A stretch of DNA of 64,000 bases from AP-15 sp963814805 (GCA_963814805.1 CAWFER010000015.1:372001-436000); one strand, 5' to 3'. Positions 52,549-62,076 are shown, counted from the first letter of the stretch. Translations and numbers: made by a program. Notes: generated by a model not told the origin, from the letters alone.

Positions 52549-53592
52549 ATGAGCGCCGATCGGATCGAAACCCAGGCGCAACGGCCGCTGTCGGCGTTTC
52601 GCGATTGCCCAGACATTTTGCAGTGCCCCGTCACCGGCAGCGCTCTTGTCGCGAGCCGGAAAGGTTGGTCGAGCGCCGATGGCGGTCGCCATTATGACGT
52701 CGACGACGGCATTCCAAAGCTGTTCGCGCCGGTCGACGCCGCGATGTCGGATCGCGACGTGACCGAGATGGTCCGGGCGTTTTATGAGAAAACGCCATTC
52801 CCCAATTACGACGACATCGAATCGCGCGACAGTCTTATCGCCAAGGCCCGCGAGGGCCTGTTCGCCGCCGCGCTCGATGAGCAGCTCCCCGCGGGGGCCG
52901 TCGTGCTCGAAGCCGGCTGCGGCACCGGCCAGTTGACGAACTTTCTCGGCCTGTCGTGGCGGCGCCGCGTGTTCGGCGGCGATGTCTGCCTCAATTCCCT
53001 GCGGCTGGCAAACGGCTTCCGCGAGCGCTATCGGATCGCCAACGCAGCGTTTCTGCAGATGAATTTGTTCCGGCCCCCGTTCCAGGACGGCAGCATCGAC
53101 GTGGCGATCGCGAACGGCGTATTGCACCACACCGGCGACGCGCCGCTCGGCTTCGCGGCGCTGCTGCGAAAGGTCAAGCCCGGCGGCTTGATCCTGATCG
53201 GCCTCTACAATCGCTATGCGCGGCTGCCGACGCTGTGGCGCCGGCGGGCGTTCGAGCGGTTCGGCCCGGCGGCGCATTTCCTTGATCGCCGGCTCGCCTC
53301 GGCGCGTCTGAATGAAGGGCGGCGGCAGGCTTGGTTTCAAGATCAGTATCGCCATCCGCATGAAACCCGACATTCGGTGGACGAGGTTCTGGGCTGGTTC
53401 GACAATCGCGGCGTCGACTTCCTCTCCGCCATTCCAGCGGCCGACGGAACGCCGTTTTCGGCCGCCACCCGGCTGTTCGAACCGCATCCCCGGGGAACCT
53501 CGACGATGCGGCTGGCCACCCAGCTGCAGACGCTGCTGACCGGCGGCCGGGACGGCGGCCTGTTCATCATGATCGGGCGCAAGCGCCGCTGA
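52549..53592 (+). CDS. Class I SAM-dependent methyltransferase of the carbamoyltransferase cassette
   Basis: The 347-residue protein has an N-terminal Trm112-like segment (LQCPVTGSALV, DDGIPKLFAP), the SAM motif VLEAGCGTGQLTNFLG, and IDVAIANGVLHHTGD, followed by a long C-terminal extension with HPHETRHSVDEVLGWF. This combination is typical of methyltransferases in natural-product or polysaccharide clusters. It lies 8 bases after the DUF5989 gene and 16 before the carbamoyltransferase, so it probably acts on the same product. Confidence 0.85.
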   Translation: MSADRIETQAQRPLSAFRDCPDILQCPVTGSALVASRKGWSSADGGRHYDVDDGIPKLFAPVDAAMSDRDVTEMVRAFYEKTPFPNYDDIESRDSLIAKAREGLFAAALDEQLPAGAVVLEAGCGTGQLTNFLGLSWRRRVFGGDVCLNSLRLANGFRERYRIANAAFLQMNLFRPPFQDGSIDVAIANGVLHHTGDAPLGFAALLRKVKPGGLILIGLYNRYARLPTLWRRRAFERFGPAAHFLDRRLASARLNEGRRQAWFQDQYRHPHETRHSVDEVLGWFDNRGVDFLSAIPAADGTPFSAATRLFEPHPRGTSTMRLATQLQTLLTGGRDGGLFIMIGRKRR

Positions 53593-53608
53593 TGGTTCGG
53601 AGAGATCG

Positions 53609-55444
53609 ATGCGCATCCTCGGCATTTCAGCCTTTTACCATGACAGCGCCGCGGCGCTGGTCGAGGACGGCCGCATCGTCGCCGCCGCCCAGGAGGAACG
53701 CTTTACCCGCCGGAAATACGACAACCGGTATCCCCGAAACGCCATTGCCTATTGCCTGGCGGAAGCTGGCGTCAGGCTAGCCGACATCGACCGCGTCGCC
53801 TTTTACGACAAGCCGTTTCTCAAGTTCGAGCGGCTGCTGGAGACTTACCTGGCCTTTGCCCCGCATGGGTTTCGCTCGTTCCGGATGGCGATGCCGATTT
53901 GGCTGCAAGACAAACTCTTCCAAAAGAAAAAACTCGGCGAAAAGCTCAAGGCGGCGGCGCCCGACTTCGATTGGGAGCATCGTTTGCTGTTTTCCGAACA
54001 CCATCTCAGCCATGCCGCCTCGGCGTTTTTCCCGTCCCCTTATGAGAACGCGGTCATCCTGACGATGGATGGGGTCGGCGAGTGGGCGACGACCTCGGCC
54101 GGCGTCGGTGACGGCAACCAGATCACGATGCTGAAGGAGATCCATTTCCCCCACTCGCTCGGCCTGCTCTATTCGGCCTTTACCTATTTCACCGGTTTTC
54201 GGGTCAATTCCGGCGAATACAAGGTCATGGGCCTGGCGCCTTACGGCGAGCCGCGCTTCGCCAATATCATTCTGGATAACCTAATCGACTTGAAGGAGGA
54301 CGGCAGCTTTCGGTTGAACCAGGAATATTTTGATTATTGCACCGGCTTGAAGATGACCAACGACCGCTTTGCCGCGCTGTTCGGCATCCCGGCGCGGCAA
54401 CCGGAAGTCTGGCTCGAACAGGTGCACATGGATCTCGCCGCCTCGATCCAGAGCGTCGCCGAAGAGGTGATCTTGCGCCTCACCCGGTCGCTGGCGGCCG
54501 AAACCGGAGCGCGCAATTTGTGCCTGGCGGGCGGTGTCGCGCTCAATTGCGTCGCCAACGGGAAAGTGCTGCGCGATGGTCGCTTCGATAATGTGTGGGT
54601 GCAGCCGGCGGCGGGTGACGCGGGCGGCTCGCTGGGAGCGGCGCTTGCCGCCTATCACCTCGAGCTCGATCGCCCGCGCCATCTCTCCAACGAGCTCGAC
54701 GGCATGTCCGGGAGCTATCTCGGACCCGCTTTTGGCGATGACGAGATCAGCCAGCGGCTGACCGCCGCCGGTGCGTGTTTCGAGCATCTCGACGACGACG
54801 AGGTGCTCGATCGGACGGCGGACGCGCTCGCCGATGAGAAGGCGGTCGGCTGGTTTCAAGGCCGGATGGAGTTTGGCCCGCGGGCGCTCGGCGCACGCTC
54901 GATCCTGGCCGATGCGCGCAGCCCGGCAATGCAGCGCACCCTCAACCTCAAGGTCAAGTATCGCGAGAGCTTCCGTCCGTTTGCTCCCTCGGTGCTGCGC
55001 GACGACGTTGCCGACTGGTTTGAGCTCGACGTCGACAGCCCCTACATGCTGATGGTTGCCGACGTGGTCGAGAACCGCCGCCGGGCGATGAGCGAAACCG
55101 AGCGCAATCTGTTCGGCATCGACAAGCTGAACGTCCCGCGTTCGGAAATCCCGGCGGTCACTCATGTCGACTATTCAGCGCGGATTCAGACCGTGCACCG
55201 CGAGACCAACCCGCGCTATCACGCGCTAATCACCCGGTTCAAGGCGCTGACCGGCTGTCCGGTTCTGGTCAACACCAGCTTCAACGTGCGCGGCGAGCCG
55301 ATCGTGTGCACGCCGGAGGACGCCTTCCGTTGCTTCATGGGTAGCGAGATCGACGTGCTCGTGGTCGGCAATTGCTACCTGCGCAAGGGCGACCAGGACC
55401 CGGCGCTGCGTCTCGACTACCGCGACCGGTTCGACCCCGACTGA
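53609..55444 (+). CDS. NodU/CmcH-type O-carbamoyltransferase
   Basis: This 611-residue enzyme has the two-domain layout of the family. The N-terminal Kae1-like domain runs from MRILGISAFYHDSAAALVED and includes EERFTRRKYD, SEHHLSHAASAFFPSP (metal-binding His) and MDGVGEWATT. The C-terminal domain includes GWFQGRMEFGPRALGARSIL and NTSFNVRGEPIVCTPEDAF. Family members transfer carbamoyl from carbamoyl-phosphate, via carbamoyl-AMP, to hydroxyls of sugars, lipo-oligosaccharides or antibiotics. The acceptor is unknown. Confidence 0.92.
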   Translation: MRILGISAFYHDSAAALVEDGRIVAAAQEERFTRRKYDNRYPRNAIAYCLAEAGVRLADIDRVAFYDKPFLKFERLLETYLAFAPHGFRSFRMAMPIWLQDKLFQKKKLGEKLKAAAPDFDWEHRLLFSEHHLSHAASAFFPSPYENAVILTMDGVGEWATTSAGVGDGNQITMLKEIHFPHSLGLLYSAFTYFTGFRVNSGEYKVMGLAPYGEPRFANIILDNLIDLKEDGSFRLNQEYFDYCTGLKMTNDRFAALFGIPARQPEVWLEQVHMDLAASIQSVAEEVILRLTRSLAAETGARNLCLAGGVALNCVANGKVLRDGRFDNVWVQPAAGDAGGSLGAALAAYHLELDRPRHLSNELDGMSGSYLGPAFGDDEISQRLTAAGACFEHLDDDEVLDRTADALADEKAVGWFQGRMEFGPRALGARSILADARSPAMQRTLNLKVKYRESFRPFAPSVLRDDVADWFELDVDSPYMLMVADVVENRRRAMSETERNLFGIDKLNVPRSEIPAVTHVDYSARIQTVHRETNPRYHALITRFKALTGCPVLVNTSFNVRGEPIVCTPEDAFRCFMGSEIDVLVVGNCYLRKGDQDPALRLDYRDRFDPD

Positions 55445-55462
55445 CGCCGCCTGGGCTTACCG

Positions 55463-56620
55463 ATGCGCACTTTACCTCGCTCGCGATCTCGCTTCGAGCG
55501 CATGCCCGCCTGGCGGCGCGGCGCGCTGCTCGTCGCCACGACACTGGTGGTCTGCCTCCTGCTGCTGCTCGCGGCGGAGGCCGCCGTCCGTATCCGCAGC
55601 GAGATAAAATATGGCGGCAGGTTTTGGGGCGTCGACGAGACCTACGAGATCGATCCGGCGACGGGTCTGCGCATCCCGATCCCCAACAGCCGTTTTGGCC
55701 CGATCCGCATCAACTCCTTCGGCTTCCGCAGCCCCGAGATCCCCAAGAAAAAACCGCCGGGCCTATTGCGCATCGCCTTTCTCGGCGGCTCGACCACCTT
55801 TTGCGGCGAAGTCAGCAGCAACGCCATGACCTGGCCGGCCCTGGTCACCAAGGCATTGCACGAACATTGGCCGGCGCTCGACCTCGATTACATCAATGCC
55901 GGAGTCCCCGGCTACACGATCCACGCTTTGCTGCCGGCCCTCGAAAAACGCGTCGCGCAATTCAAGCCGGATATCATCGTCATCTACGAGGCGACCAACG
56001 ATCTGAGCGCGAACGGGTACCAGCTGGCGCACCAGCAAGGCGTCGCTCCCAGACATCAAGAGGCGAATATCGGTTGGCTCGGCCGTCACTCGCTATTCGC
56101 CTATCTGATCGAGAAGAACCTCGAGGTCAGGCGCCTGCAGAGGGAAGCGTCGAACCCAGCCCACAAGATAAAGCTCGACATGCCAGTCCTCGATGCCGAG
56201 TTTCGCCAGGATTACGTAAATCTTGTCGTCGCGAGCCAGAAGGTCGCCAAAGTTGTCGCGACAGTGACGTTTTCACCGCGCTTGCGCCCTGGGCAATCGC
56301 CCAAGGAGCGCCGGGAAGCGGCCGTAACCGCTCTATATTACATGCCCTATATGACCATCGCTGACTTGCTTACGGGTTACGCGCAGTATAACCAGGTGAT
56401 CCGCGAGGTGGCCAAATCCTACGGAACCTTGCTCGTCGGCGATGAAGATGCGATCCCTGCCGATGCGCAGCACTATGCGGATTCGGTGCATTTTACCGAC
56501 GCTGGCAGCATCGCGATGGCTCATCGCGTCGCTCGGGTGCTGATCGCCTCGCCCGCGGTTCAGGCGCTGGTCGCCAAAACCTCGGCGCAGACCGGGCACG
56601 GGGCCGAGCCGTCCGGCTGA
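55463..56620 (+). CDS. Membrane-anchored SGNH/GDSL hydrolase
   Basis: The 385-residue protein has one N-terminal membrane anchor (about residues 19-38), then an SGNH fold: block I IAFLGGSTTFCGE, NAGVPGYTIHALLP, YEATNDLSANGY, and the catalytic DSVHFTDAG near the C-terminus. The catalytic domain would face the periplasm. SGNH hydrolases act as esterases or O-acyl transferases/hydrolases. It ends the cassette, 18 bases after the carbamoyltransferase. Confidence 0.88.
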   Translation: MRTLPRSRSRFERMPAWRRGALLVATTLVVCLLLLLAAEAAVRIRSEIKYGGRFWGVDETYEIDPATGLRIPIPNSRFGPIRINSFGFRSPEIPKKKPPGLLRIAFLGGSTTFCGEVSSNAMTWPALVTKALHEHWPALDLDYINAGVPGYTIHALLPALEKRVAQFKPDIIVIYEATNDLSANGYQLAHQQGVAPRHQEANIGWLGRHSLFAYLIEKNLEVRRLQREASNPAHKIKLDMPVLDAEFRQDYVNLVVASQKVAKVVATVTFSPRLRPGQSPKERREAAVTALYYMPYMTIADLLTGYAQYNQVIREVAKSYGTLLVGDEDAIPADAQHYADSVHFTDAGSIAMAHRVARVLIASPAVQALVAKTSAQTGHGAEPSG

Positions 56621-56718
56621 GGGCGCGCTCATGGCGGCGGCGCTTCGTTCCCTGCGGCGCTTGTCTTTTCTCGGGCGATCGGTAACCGTTCCTCTCCCGG
56701 AAGGATCGGAGGCAGAGC

Positions 56719-57525
56719 ATGGCCAAGACCAAGATGGGCGTCGTCGGCTGCGGCGGCCGAATGGGACGATTGCTGGTCGCCGAAATCGCCGCCACCGAGG
56801 GCTGCACCGTGGCCGGCGGCAGCGAGGCGACCGGCAGCAGCTATGTCAACCAGGACATTGGCGAACTGGCCGGGATCGGGCGCATCGGCATCCCGGTCGG
56901 CGAGGCGGTCGACAAGCTGATCCGCGACAGCGACGTGGTGCTCGAATTCACCTCGCCGGCCGCCACCGCCGAGCATGCGGCGCTCGCCGCCGGGCTCGGC
57001 AAGGCGATGGTGATCGGCACCACTGGCCTGTCGCCGCAGCAGGGCGACGCGATCCGCCAGGCGGCGCGCGCCATCCCGATCGTCTGGGCCCCCAATATGA
57101 GCCTCGGGGTCAATGTTCTGCTGAGCGTCGTCGAGGAAGCGGCGCGTCGGCTGGGCCCCGATTGGGACATCGAAATTCTGGAGCTGCACCATCGCGCCAA
57201 GGTCGACGCCCCCTCGGGCACCGCATTGGCGCTCGGGCGCGCCGCGGCGGCCGGCCGCAAGGTCGCGCTCGACGAGGTCGAGCAGCGCGCCCGCGATGGC
57301 ATCACTGGGCCGCGCCAGCCGGGCGACATCGGCTTTGCCGCGCTGCGCGGCGGCGATGCGGTCGGCGACCATCACGTGATTTTTGCAGCTGACGGCGAAC
57401 GCCTCGAATTCATCCACCGCACCACCAACCGGGCGGTCTTCGCCAAGGGCGCGGTGCGCGCCGCGCGCTGGGTGGCGGGCCGCCCGCCGGGGCTCTATGG
57501 GCTGGGGGAGGTGCTGGGACTATAG
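56719..57525 (+). CDS. dapB: 4-hydroxy-tetrahydrodipicolinate reductase
   Basis: DapB works in the lysine/diaminopimelate pathway. The 268-residue protein has the NAD(P)H site VGCGGRMGRLLV, IGTTGLS, APNMSLGVN and the active-site ELHHRAKVDAPSGTALALG. GGAGG lies 10 bases before the ATG. Although co-directional with the carbamoyltransferase cassette, the roughly 100-base gap suggests separate transcription. Confidence 0.96.
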   Translation: MAKTKMGVVGCGGRMGRLLVAEIAATEGCTVAGGSEATGSSYVNQDIGELAGIGRIGIPVGEAVDKLIRDSDVVLEFTSPAATAEHAALAAGLGKAMVIGTTGLSPQQGDAIRQAARAIPIVWAPNMSLGVNVLLSVVEEAARRLGPDWDIEILELHHRAKVDAPSGTALALGRAAAAGRKVALDEVEQRARDGITGPRQPGDIGFAALRGGDAVGDHHVIFAADGERLEFIHRTTNRAVFAKGAVRAARWVAGRPPGLYGLGEVLGL

Positions 57526-57560
57526 CCGGTGGGGCTCTCGCCAGTGCGGCGGCTACAGCC

Positions 57561-58100
57561 TTACTCGGCCGAGCGACCGGAGGCGGGCGCGGCCGGGGCG
57601 AACGAATTGCGCCAGCGCCGCAGCGCCTCGCGGATCGTCGCCGCCAGCTCGCGCCGCGCCGCGGGCGGCAGAAACTCGCCGATCGCCAGGCTTTTCCCGT
57701 GCGAGGCGACGTAGAGACGGTTCGATTCGTCGACCCGCTCCTCGAGGACGACCCGCAGCCAATAAGGCTGAAACCGCCAGATCCGCCGCTTGCCGCGCAC
57801 GCCTATCCGCTCGACGGTGAACGCATCGCCGGCCAGCCGCAAGATCTCGCGGCGCCGGGCGCTGCGGTAGTTGAGGCGGAAGGCGACATAGACGAGGCCC
57901 ACATCGAGACCGAAAAAGCCGAACACCGGCCACGCCCCGATCGAGACAAAGCCGACGCCGACGGCGATGCTGGCGAGGCCGAGGATCATCATCAGAACAT
58001 GAAAAGCGCGCGGTGGCAGGCTGCGATGCGGCAGCAGCACCCGCTCAAAAAACAGGCCGAACGAGGGCGGCGGCTCGGCGAAGGCGGGGTTGGGGATCAT
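57561..58100 (-). CDS. DUF2244 membrane protein
   Basis: The protein has 179 residues with two membrane helices near the N-terminus (VLMMILGLASIAVGVGFV; VFGFFGLDVGLVYVAF) and a cytoplasmic domain with ERIGVRGKRRIWRFQPYWLR and LYVASHGKSLAIGEFLPP. It matches the DUF2244 family, common in alphaproteobacteria and of unknown role. It is transcribed away from nth, its usual neighbour. Confidence 0.88.
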   Translation of the reverse strand: MIPNPAFAEPPPSFGLFFERVLLPHRSLPPRAFHVLMMILGLASIAVGVGFVSIGAWPVFGFFGLDVGLVYVAFRLNYRSARRREILRLAGDAFTVERIGVRGKRRIWRFQPYWLRVVLEERVDESNRLYVASHGKSLAIGEFLPPAARRELAATIREALRRWRNSFAPAAPASGRSAE

Positions 58101-58215
58101 GCCACGCGAAAATAGCGGCGCCGCCCGAGGCGGTAAAGCCTTGGCAATCACCGACCAGCCTTCGCCCATCCAGCAGCTTTGCCGGCAGGCGGCGCCGCCG
58201 CTACATTCGCCGGCG

Positions 58216-59013
58216 ATGCGCGCCATGTCGAAACGCGAGATCGCAGAGTTCTACCGGCGGCTGGCCGAAACCCGGCCGATCCCGCAGACCGAGCTCGAAT
58301 TCATCAACCCGTTCACCCTATTGGCGGCGGTGGTGCTGTCGGCGCAGGCGACCGATTCCGGGGTCAACAAGGCGACCCCGGCGCTGTTCGCGCTGGCCGA
58401 CACGCCCGAAAAGATGCTGGCGCTCGGCGAGGAGCGGGTGACTGGGCTGATCCGCACGATCGGTCTCTTTCGCACCAAGGCGAAGAACCTGATCGCGCTG
58501 AGCCGGATCCTGGTCGAACGCCATGGCGGCGCGGTGCCGCGCCAGCGCGAGGCGCTCGAAGCGCTGCCCGGGGTCGGGCGCAAGACCGCGAGCGTGGTCA
58601 TGAATGTCGCCTTTGGCGAGCCGACGATCGCGGTCGACACCCACATCTTTCGCGTCGCCAACCGGACCGGCCTCGCCGCCGGCAAGACCCCACTCGCGGT
58701 CGAGCTCGCGCTCGAAAAACGGACGCCGACCCAATACAAGGCCTACGCCCATCATTGGCTGATCCTGCACGGGCGCTACGTGTGCAAGGCGCGCAAGCCA
58801 GACTGCCCCGCCTGCGTCGTCGCCAAGCTGTGCCATTACGGGGCCAAGACCGGGCCGGCCGAACTGATCGCGGCGCGCGCCGCGGCGCCGACGCCGCCAC
58901 CGTTGGCCGAGGCGCTGGCCGATCCGCCGATGACCGCTCCGCCGGCGCAAGGCTCAGAGCGGCCCCGGCGCGGGCTTAGCCCGCGGCGCGCACCGGCGGC
59001 GCGTCGGCGCTGA
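58216..59013 (+). CDS. nth: Endonuclease III
   Basis: Nth removes oxidised pyrimidines by base excision. It has the helix-hairpin-helix with catalytic Lys in LPGVGRKTASVVMN, the catalytic Asp in VDTHIFRVANR, and the [4Fe-4S] Cys set in CKARKPDCPACVVAKLC. The core is 265 residues long against about 211 in E. coli because of a C-terminal Ala/Pro/Arg-rich tail of about 50 residues. That tail overlaps the convergent bactofilin 3' end by 38 bases. MSKREI, three codons in, is an alternative start. Confidence 0.94.
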   Translation: MRAMSKREIAEFYRRLAETRPIPQTELEFINPFTLLAAVVLSAQATDSGVNKATPALFALADTPEKMLALGEERVTGLIRTIGLFRTKAKNLIALSRILVERHGGAVPRQREALEALPGVGRKTASVVMNVAFGEPTIAVDTHIFRVANRTGLAAGKTPLAVELALEKRTPTQYKAYAHHWLILHGRYVCKARKPDCPACVVAKLCHYGAKTGPAELIAARAAAPTPPPLAEALADPPMTAPPAQGSERPRRGLSPRRAPAARRR

Positions 59014-59581
59014 GTTCGCGGGTTTCACCGGCCGGCTCGGCCTGGATGTCGCCGGAAATCTGGCCGCCGCACTCGATCTCGATCTGGCCGTAGCGGATCG
59101 TCCCCGAGACCCGGCCGGTCGCCTTGATCAACAGCCGCTTGCGCACCGTCAGGTTGCCCTCGAAGCGGCCGCGCACCTCGGCTTCGTCGATCGAGGCGGA
59201 GCCCTTGAACAACCCGCTCTCGGCGATGTCGACATCGCGGCAGTTGCTCAGATTGGCCTCGACGCTGCCCTCGATAAAGAGCTTGTCGCAGGAATTGATC
59301 TCGCCCGAGAGGGTGATCTCGCGGCCGACGCTGAGGCGGCGCATCTCGCCGTCGGGCCGGGGCTGGTTGCTGAAATCGGCCGACCGGCGCAGCGCCTCGG
59401 CCGGGCGCAGCGGATCGGCGGCCCGCGCCAGTTCCGGGGCGCGCGGCGGCATCGCCGGCGGCCTCGCCGGGGCGGTCGCCGGCGCTCCGGCCGGGCGCAC
59501 GGGCTTCATCGGTATGCCCAGATCGTCGGACGCATCTGCCATTTTACGATCCTCTGTCTCGCTTCGCTTGCGGCTGAACAT
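58976..59581 (-). CDS. Bactofilin (polymer-forming cytoskeletal protein)
   Basis: The 201-residue protein has a Pro/Ala-rich disordered N-terminus, then the right-handed beta-helical core: VGREITLSGEINSCDKLFIE, GSVEANLSNCRDVDIAESG and GTIRYGQIEIECGGQISGDI. Bactofilins polymerise without nucleotide and organise cell-shape and envelope enzymes. An M23 peptidase gene usually lies beside them but is absent here. The MFSRKRSE start was chosen over MADASDD 13 codons later. Confidence 0.9.
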   Translation of the reverse strand: MFSRKRSETEDRKMADASDDLGIPMKPVRPAGAPATAPARPPAMPPRAPELARAADPLRPAEALRRSADFSNQPRPDGEMRRLSVGREITLSGEINSCDKLFIEGSVEANLSNCRDVDIAESGLFKGSASIDEAEVRGRFEGNLTVRKRLLIKATGRVSGTIRYGQIEIECGGQISGDIQAEPAGETRELSADAPPVRAAG

Positions 59582-60231
59582 GGGTTCGACACCCGATCGA
59601 AAGGTTCCAGGAAAACTCACCCCGCAAACCCGGCCGCCGATTGCGGCGCGGCGCGCGGCCACGCTTCGAACATGTGCACCCCCCTAAGGCGGTGGGCGAT
59701 GACGGCTCCACGAGGTCGAGGAGCGGCGGCGCCGCCGGCCCCGACCGCCCGGACCGGCGACCGCGACGCCGCCGGTACGGATGCGGCCGGCGAACCGGTT
59801 GCGCACCATCCTTGCCGCTGCTGCCTTGAGCCGCGTCGATGCCGCCATGCCGAACGACCCCCGCGGGCGAAGATATCCGTTCGGCGCGGGAAAGAAACCA
59901 GATTTATTCCGGGCCGGTAAAGCGCCCGCGGCGGCGGCGCCGTGTCGACGCCGTCATTATAGCGGCGCATTTGGCCATCGCCGCCGCGTCGGCGATCACC
60001 ATCAGAAGGATTTTGCCAACGGGGAGCTTCATCTGACCTCGTGGCCGCCGGCGACTGCCGGTGCAGCGCGGCTCGCCCGAGCCGGCGCGCCGGGAACTGG
60101 CGGCGCTGGAGCCGCCCGCCGGCCTCGCGCGCCAACGCTATGCCCGAACCAGCCTGCGCGACACGCTTAAGGAGTTCTGAGGCGAGGGTTCCACCGGCCA
60201 ACCGAGACCCTCGCACTCAAATATCGGCGAC
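59582..60231. other. Gene-free stretch of about 650 bases
   Basis: No credible gene was found. A 42-codon open frame on the minus strand (59904-60032) and an open frame on the plus strand ending in RTSLRDTLKEF at about 60177 have no recognisable relatives and no supporting start context. The segment may be degenerate sequence where an M23 peptidase gene would be expected beside bactofilin. Confidence 0.5.
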
Positions 60232-61950
60232 TCAGTTCGCGCCGAGCATCGCGTCGGCGATCTTTTCGGCGGTCATCAGGGTCGGGAAATTGGTGTTGGC
60301 GCATGGCACCACCGGGAACAGCGAGGCGTCGACGACGCGCAAGCCCCCGACCCCGCGCACCCGGCCTTGATTGTCGGTCACCGCCATCGGGTCGTCCTCG
60401 GCGCCCATGCGACAGGTGCAGGTGGCGTGCCACACCCCGATCGCGGCCTTGCGGATGAAATCCTCGAGCGCCTCGTCATCACGCATCAGTTGGTCGAAGC
60501 GGTAGCCTTCGACGATCACTTTCTCGATCACATAGCGGCGCAGCCAGGCCGGGCCGTCGAGCAGTTTGGCGATGATGTCGGTGATGCGCTTGTTCTTGGC
60601 ATTGACGACGCCGATCTTGCGCACCTTCTCGGTATAGCTCGCCGGGAACGGGTTGCTGGTCGCTTCGGCGAGGGCGGCGCTCACCTGCATCGCCCCCAGC
60701 CGGCGAAACGCATCCATCAGCCGTTCGAGGTCGCGCCGGTCGGACAGGAGGTTGAATTCGACGATCGGCTCGGCCCGCCAGTCGCGCGAGGCGAGCTTGA
60801 CCTGGCCGGTCTCGGAAAAGGTCTTGTAGACCGCCGCCAAGAGCGAGCCGATCTGCTCGCCGACCGCGTGCCACGCCGATTTCGAAACCCCGGCGACGAA
60901 CATGTCGCCGGCCGGCGCGCCGCCGATACCGGACGAGTAGCGCAACGCCAACAGGATGTGCCGCCGGGTCAGGTCGTTGAGCCGCGCCGCGGGCTTGATG
61001 AACGACGACACCGAGATCGACGGGTGATCCATCAGCCGCTGGCCGACCCCCGGCACATTGGCGACGACCTCGATGCCGAGTTGGCGCAGATCGCCGGCCG
61101 GGCCGATCCCGGCGCGCAGCAGGTGGGCCGGCGAATGGATCGCCCCGGAGGAGACGACGACCTCGCCCCGCCCCTCGCCGACGCGGAATTCGGTCTCCTT
61201 ACCGCCGACCCGGGCCTTGACCCCGACACAGCGCGCGCCCTCGAACACCAGCCCCATGACCTCGGTCTCGGTCGAGATCGTCAAATTGTCGCGCAGCCGC
61301 GTCCCCGGGTCGAGATAGCCGATCGCCGCCGACACCCGGCGGTCATAGAGGTTCGAGATCGTGATCGGGAAATAGCCGTCGGCGAACGCGCCGTTCTGGT
61401 CCTGGATATAGCGGAACCCGGCTTCCTCGAAGGCCTTGGCGACCGCCTTGGCGTGGCCGCTCCACAGGTCGGGAAAGATGCGGCGCACCGGGATGCGGCC
61501 GTCCTTGCCGTGCCACGGCCCGTCGAAATCCATGTCGCGCTCGACTTTTTTGAAATAGGGCAGCACGGCGTCCCAGTTCCATCCGGCGGCGCCGCGCGCC
61601 TCCCACTCGTCGTAATCGGAGGGCGCGCCGCGATTGGCGAGCTGGCCGTTGATCGACGAGCCGCCGCCCAGCACCCGCGCCTGCTCGTATTTGCGCAATG
61701 GCGGGCGGTTCTCCTCGGGGCGATTGTGCGAAACCACCTCGGTATGGACCTTCAATTCGGTCCAGTGAAAGCGCGGGTCGAAATAGGCGGTGCCGGGATA
61801 GCTGTCGAGGATCTCCGGCGGCACCTTGCCGTGCGGCGTGTCCTGGCCGGCCTCGCACAGCAATACCTGATTGGCGCTCCGGGCTGACAGCCGGTTGGCC
61901 ATGACCGAGCCGGCCGACCCGCCGCCGACGATGATGTAATCGTAATCCAT
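60232..61950 (-). CDS. GMC-family (choline dehydrogenase-like) oxidoreductase
   Basis: This flavoprotein of 572 residues has the FAD motif DYDYIIVGGGSAGSVMANRL, the GMC signature GGGSSINGQLANRG and GAIHSPAHLLRAGIGP, and the catalytic His in GVWHATCTCRMG with the C-terminal Asn in CANTNFPTLM. Substrates are primary or secondary alcohols, such as choline, aryl or polyethylene glycol alcohols; no betaine aldehyde dehydrogenase lies nearby. The start is the usual MDYDYIIVG. Confidence 0.92.
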   Translation of the reverse strand: MDYDYIIVGGGSAGSVMANRLSARSANQVLLCEAGQDTPHGKVPPEILDSYPGTAYFDPRFHWTELKVHTEVVSHNRPEENRPPLRKYEQARVLGGGSSINGQLANRGAPSDYDEWEARGAAGWNWDAVLPYFKKVERDMDFDGPWHGKDGRIPVRRIFPDLWSGHAKAVAKAFEEAGFRYIQDQNGAFADGYFPITISNLYDRRVSAAIGYLDPGTRLRDNLTISTETEVMGLVFEGARCVGVKARVGGKETEFRVGEGRGEVVVSSGAIHSPAHLLRAGIGPAGDLRQLGIEVVANVPGVGQRLMDHPSISVSSFIKPAARLNDLTRRHILLALRYSSGIGGAPAGDMFVAGVSKSAWHAVGEQIGSLLAAVYKTFSETGQVKLASRDWRAEPIVEFNLLSDRRDLERLMDAFRRLGAMQVSAALAEATSNPFPASYTEKVRKIGVVNAKNKRITDIIAKLLDGPAWLRRYVIEKVIVEGYRFDQLMRDDEALEDFIRKAAIGVWHATCTCRMGAEDDPMAVTDNQGRVRGVGGLRVVDASLFPVVPCANTNFPTLMTAEKIADAMLGAN

Positions 61951-62040
61951 TTCCCTCCCTCTCGGGCAGATCCGTCATGCGTGGGCTCGACCCGCCTATC
62001 CACGACTTTTTTCCGACATTGATGTAAGGCAGTCGAGAAC

Positions 62041-62076
62041 GGCCGGGTCAAGCCCGGCCATGGCTTAAACCATGGC
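62041..62076. repeat. Two adjacent inverted repeats upstream of the MaoC gene
   Basis: GGCCGGG and CCCGGCC around TCAAG form one hairpin; GCCATGG and CCATGGC around CTTAAA form a second that overlaps its last bases. They end 9 bases before the MaoC ATG. They could affect translation or be part of a dispersed palindromic repeat. Confidence 0.6.

Noticed and set aside
59904..60032. 42-codon open frame on the minus strand upstream of bactofilin.
   Set aside because: There is no ribosome-binding site, no relatives are recognised and half of it is an Arg run; chance is the simplest explanation.
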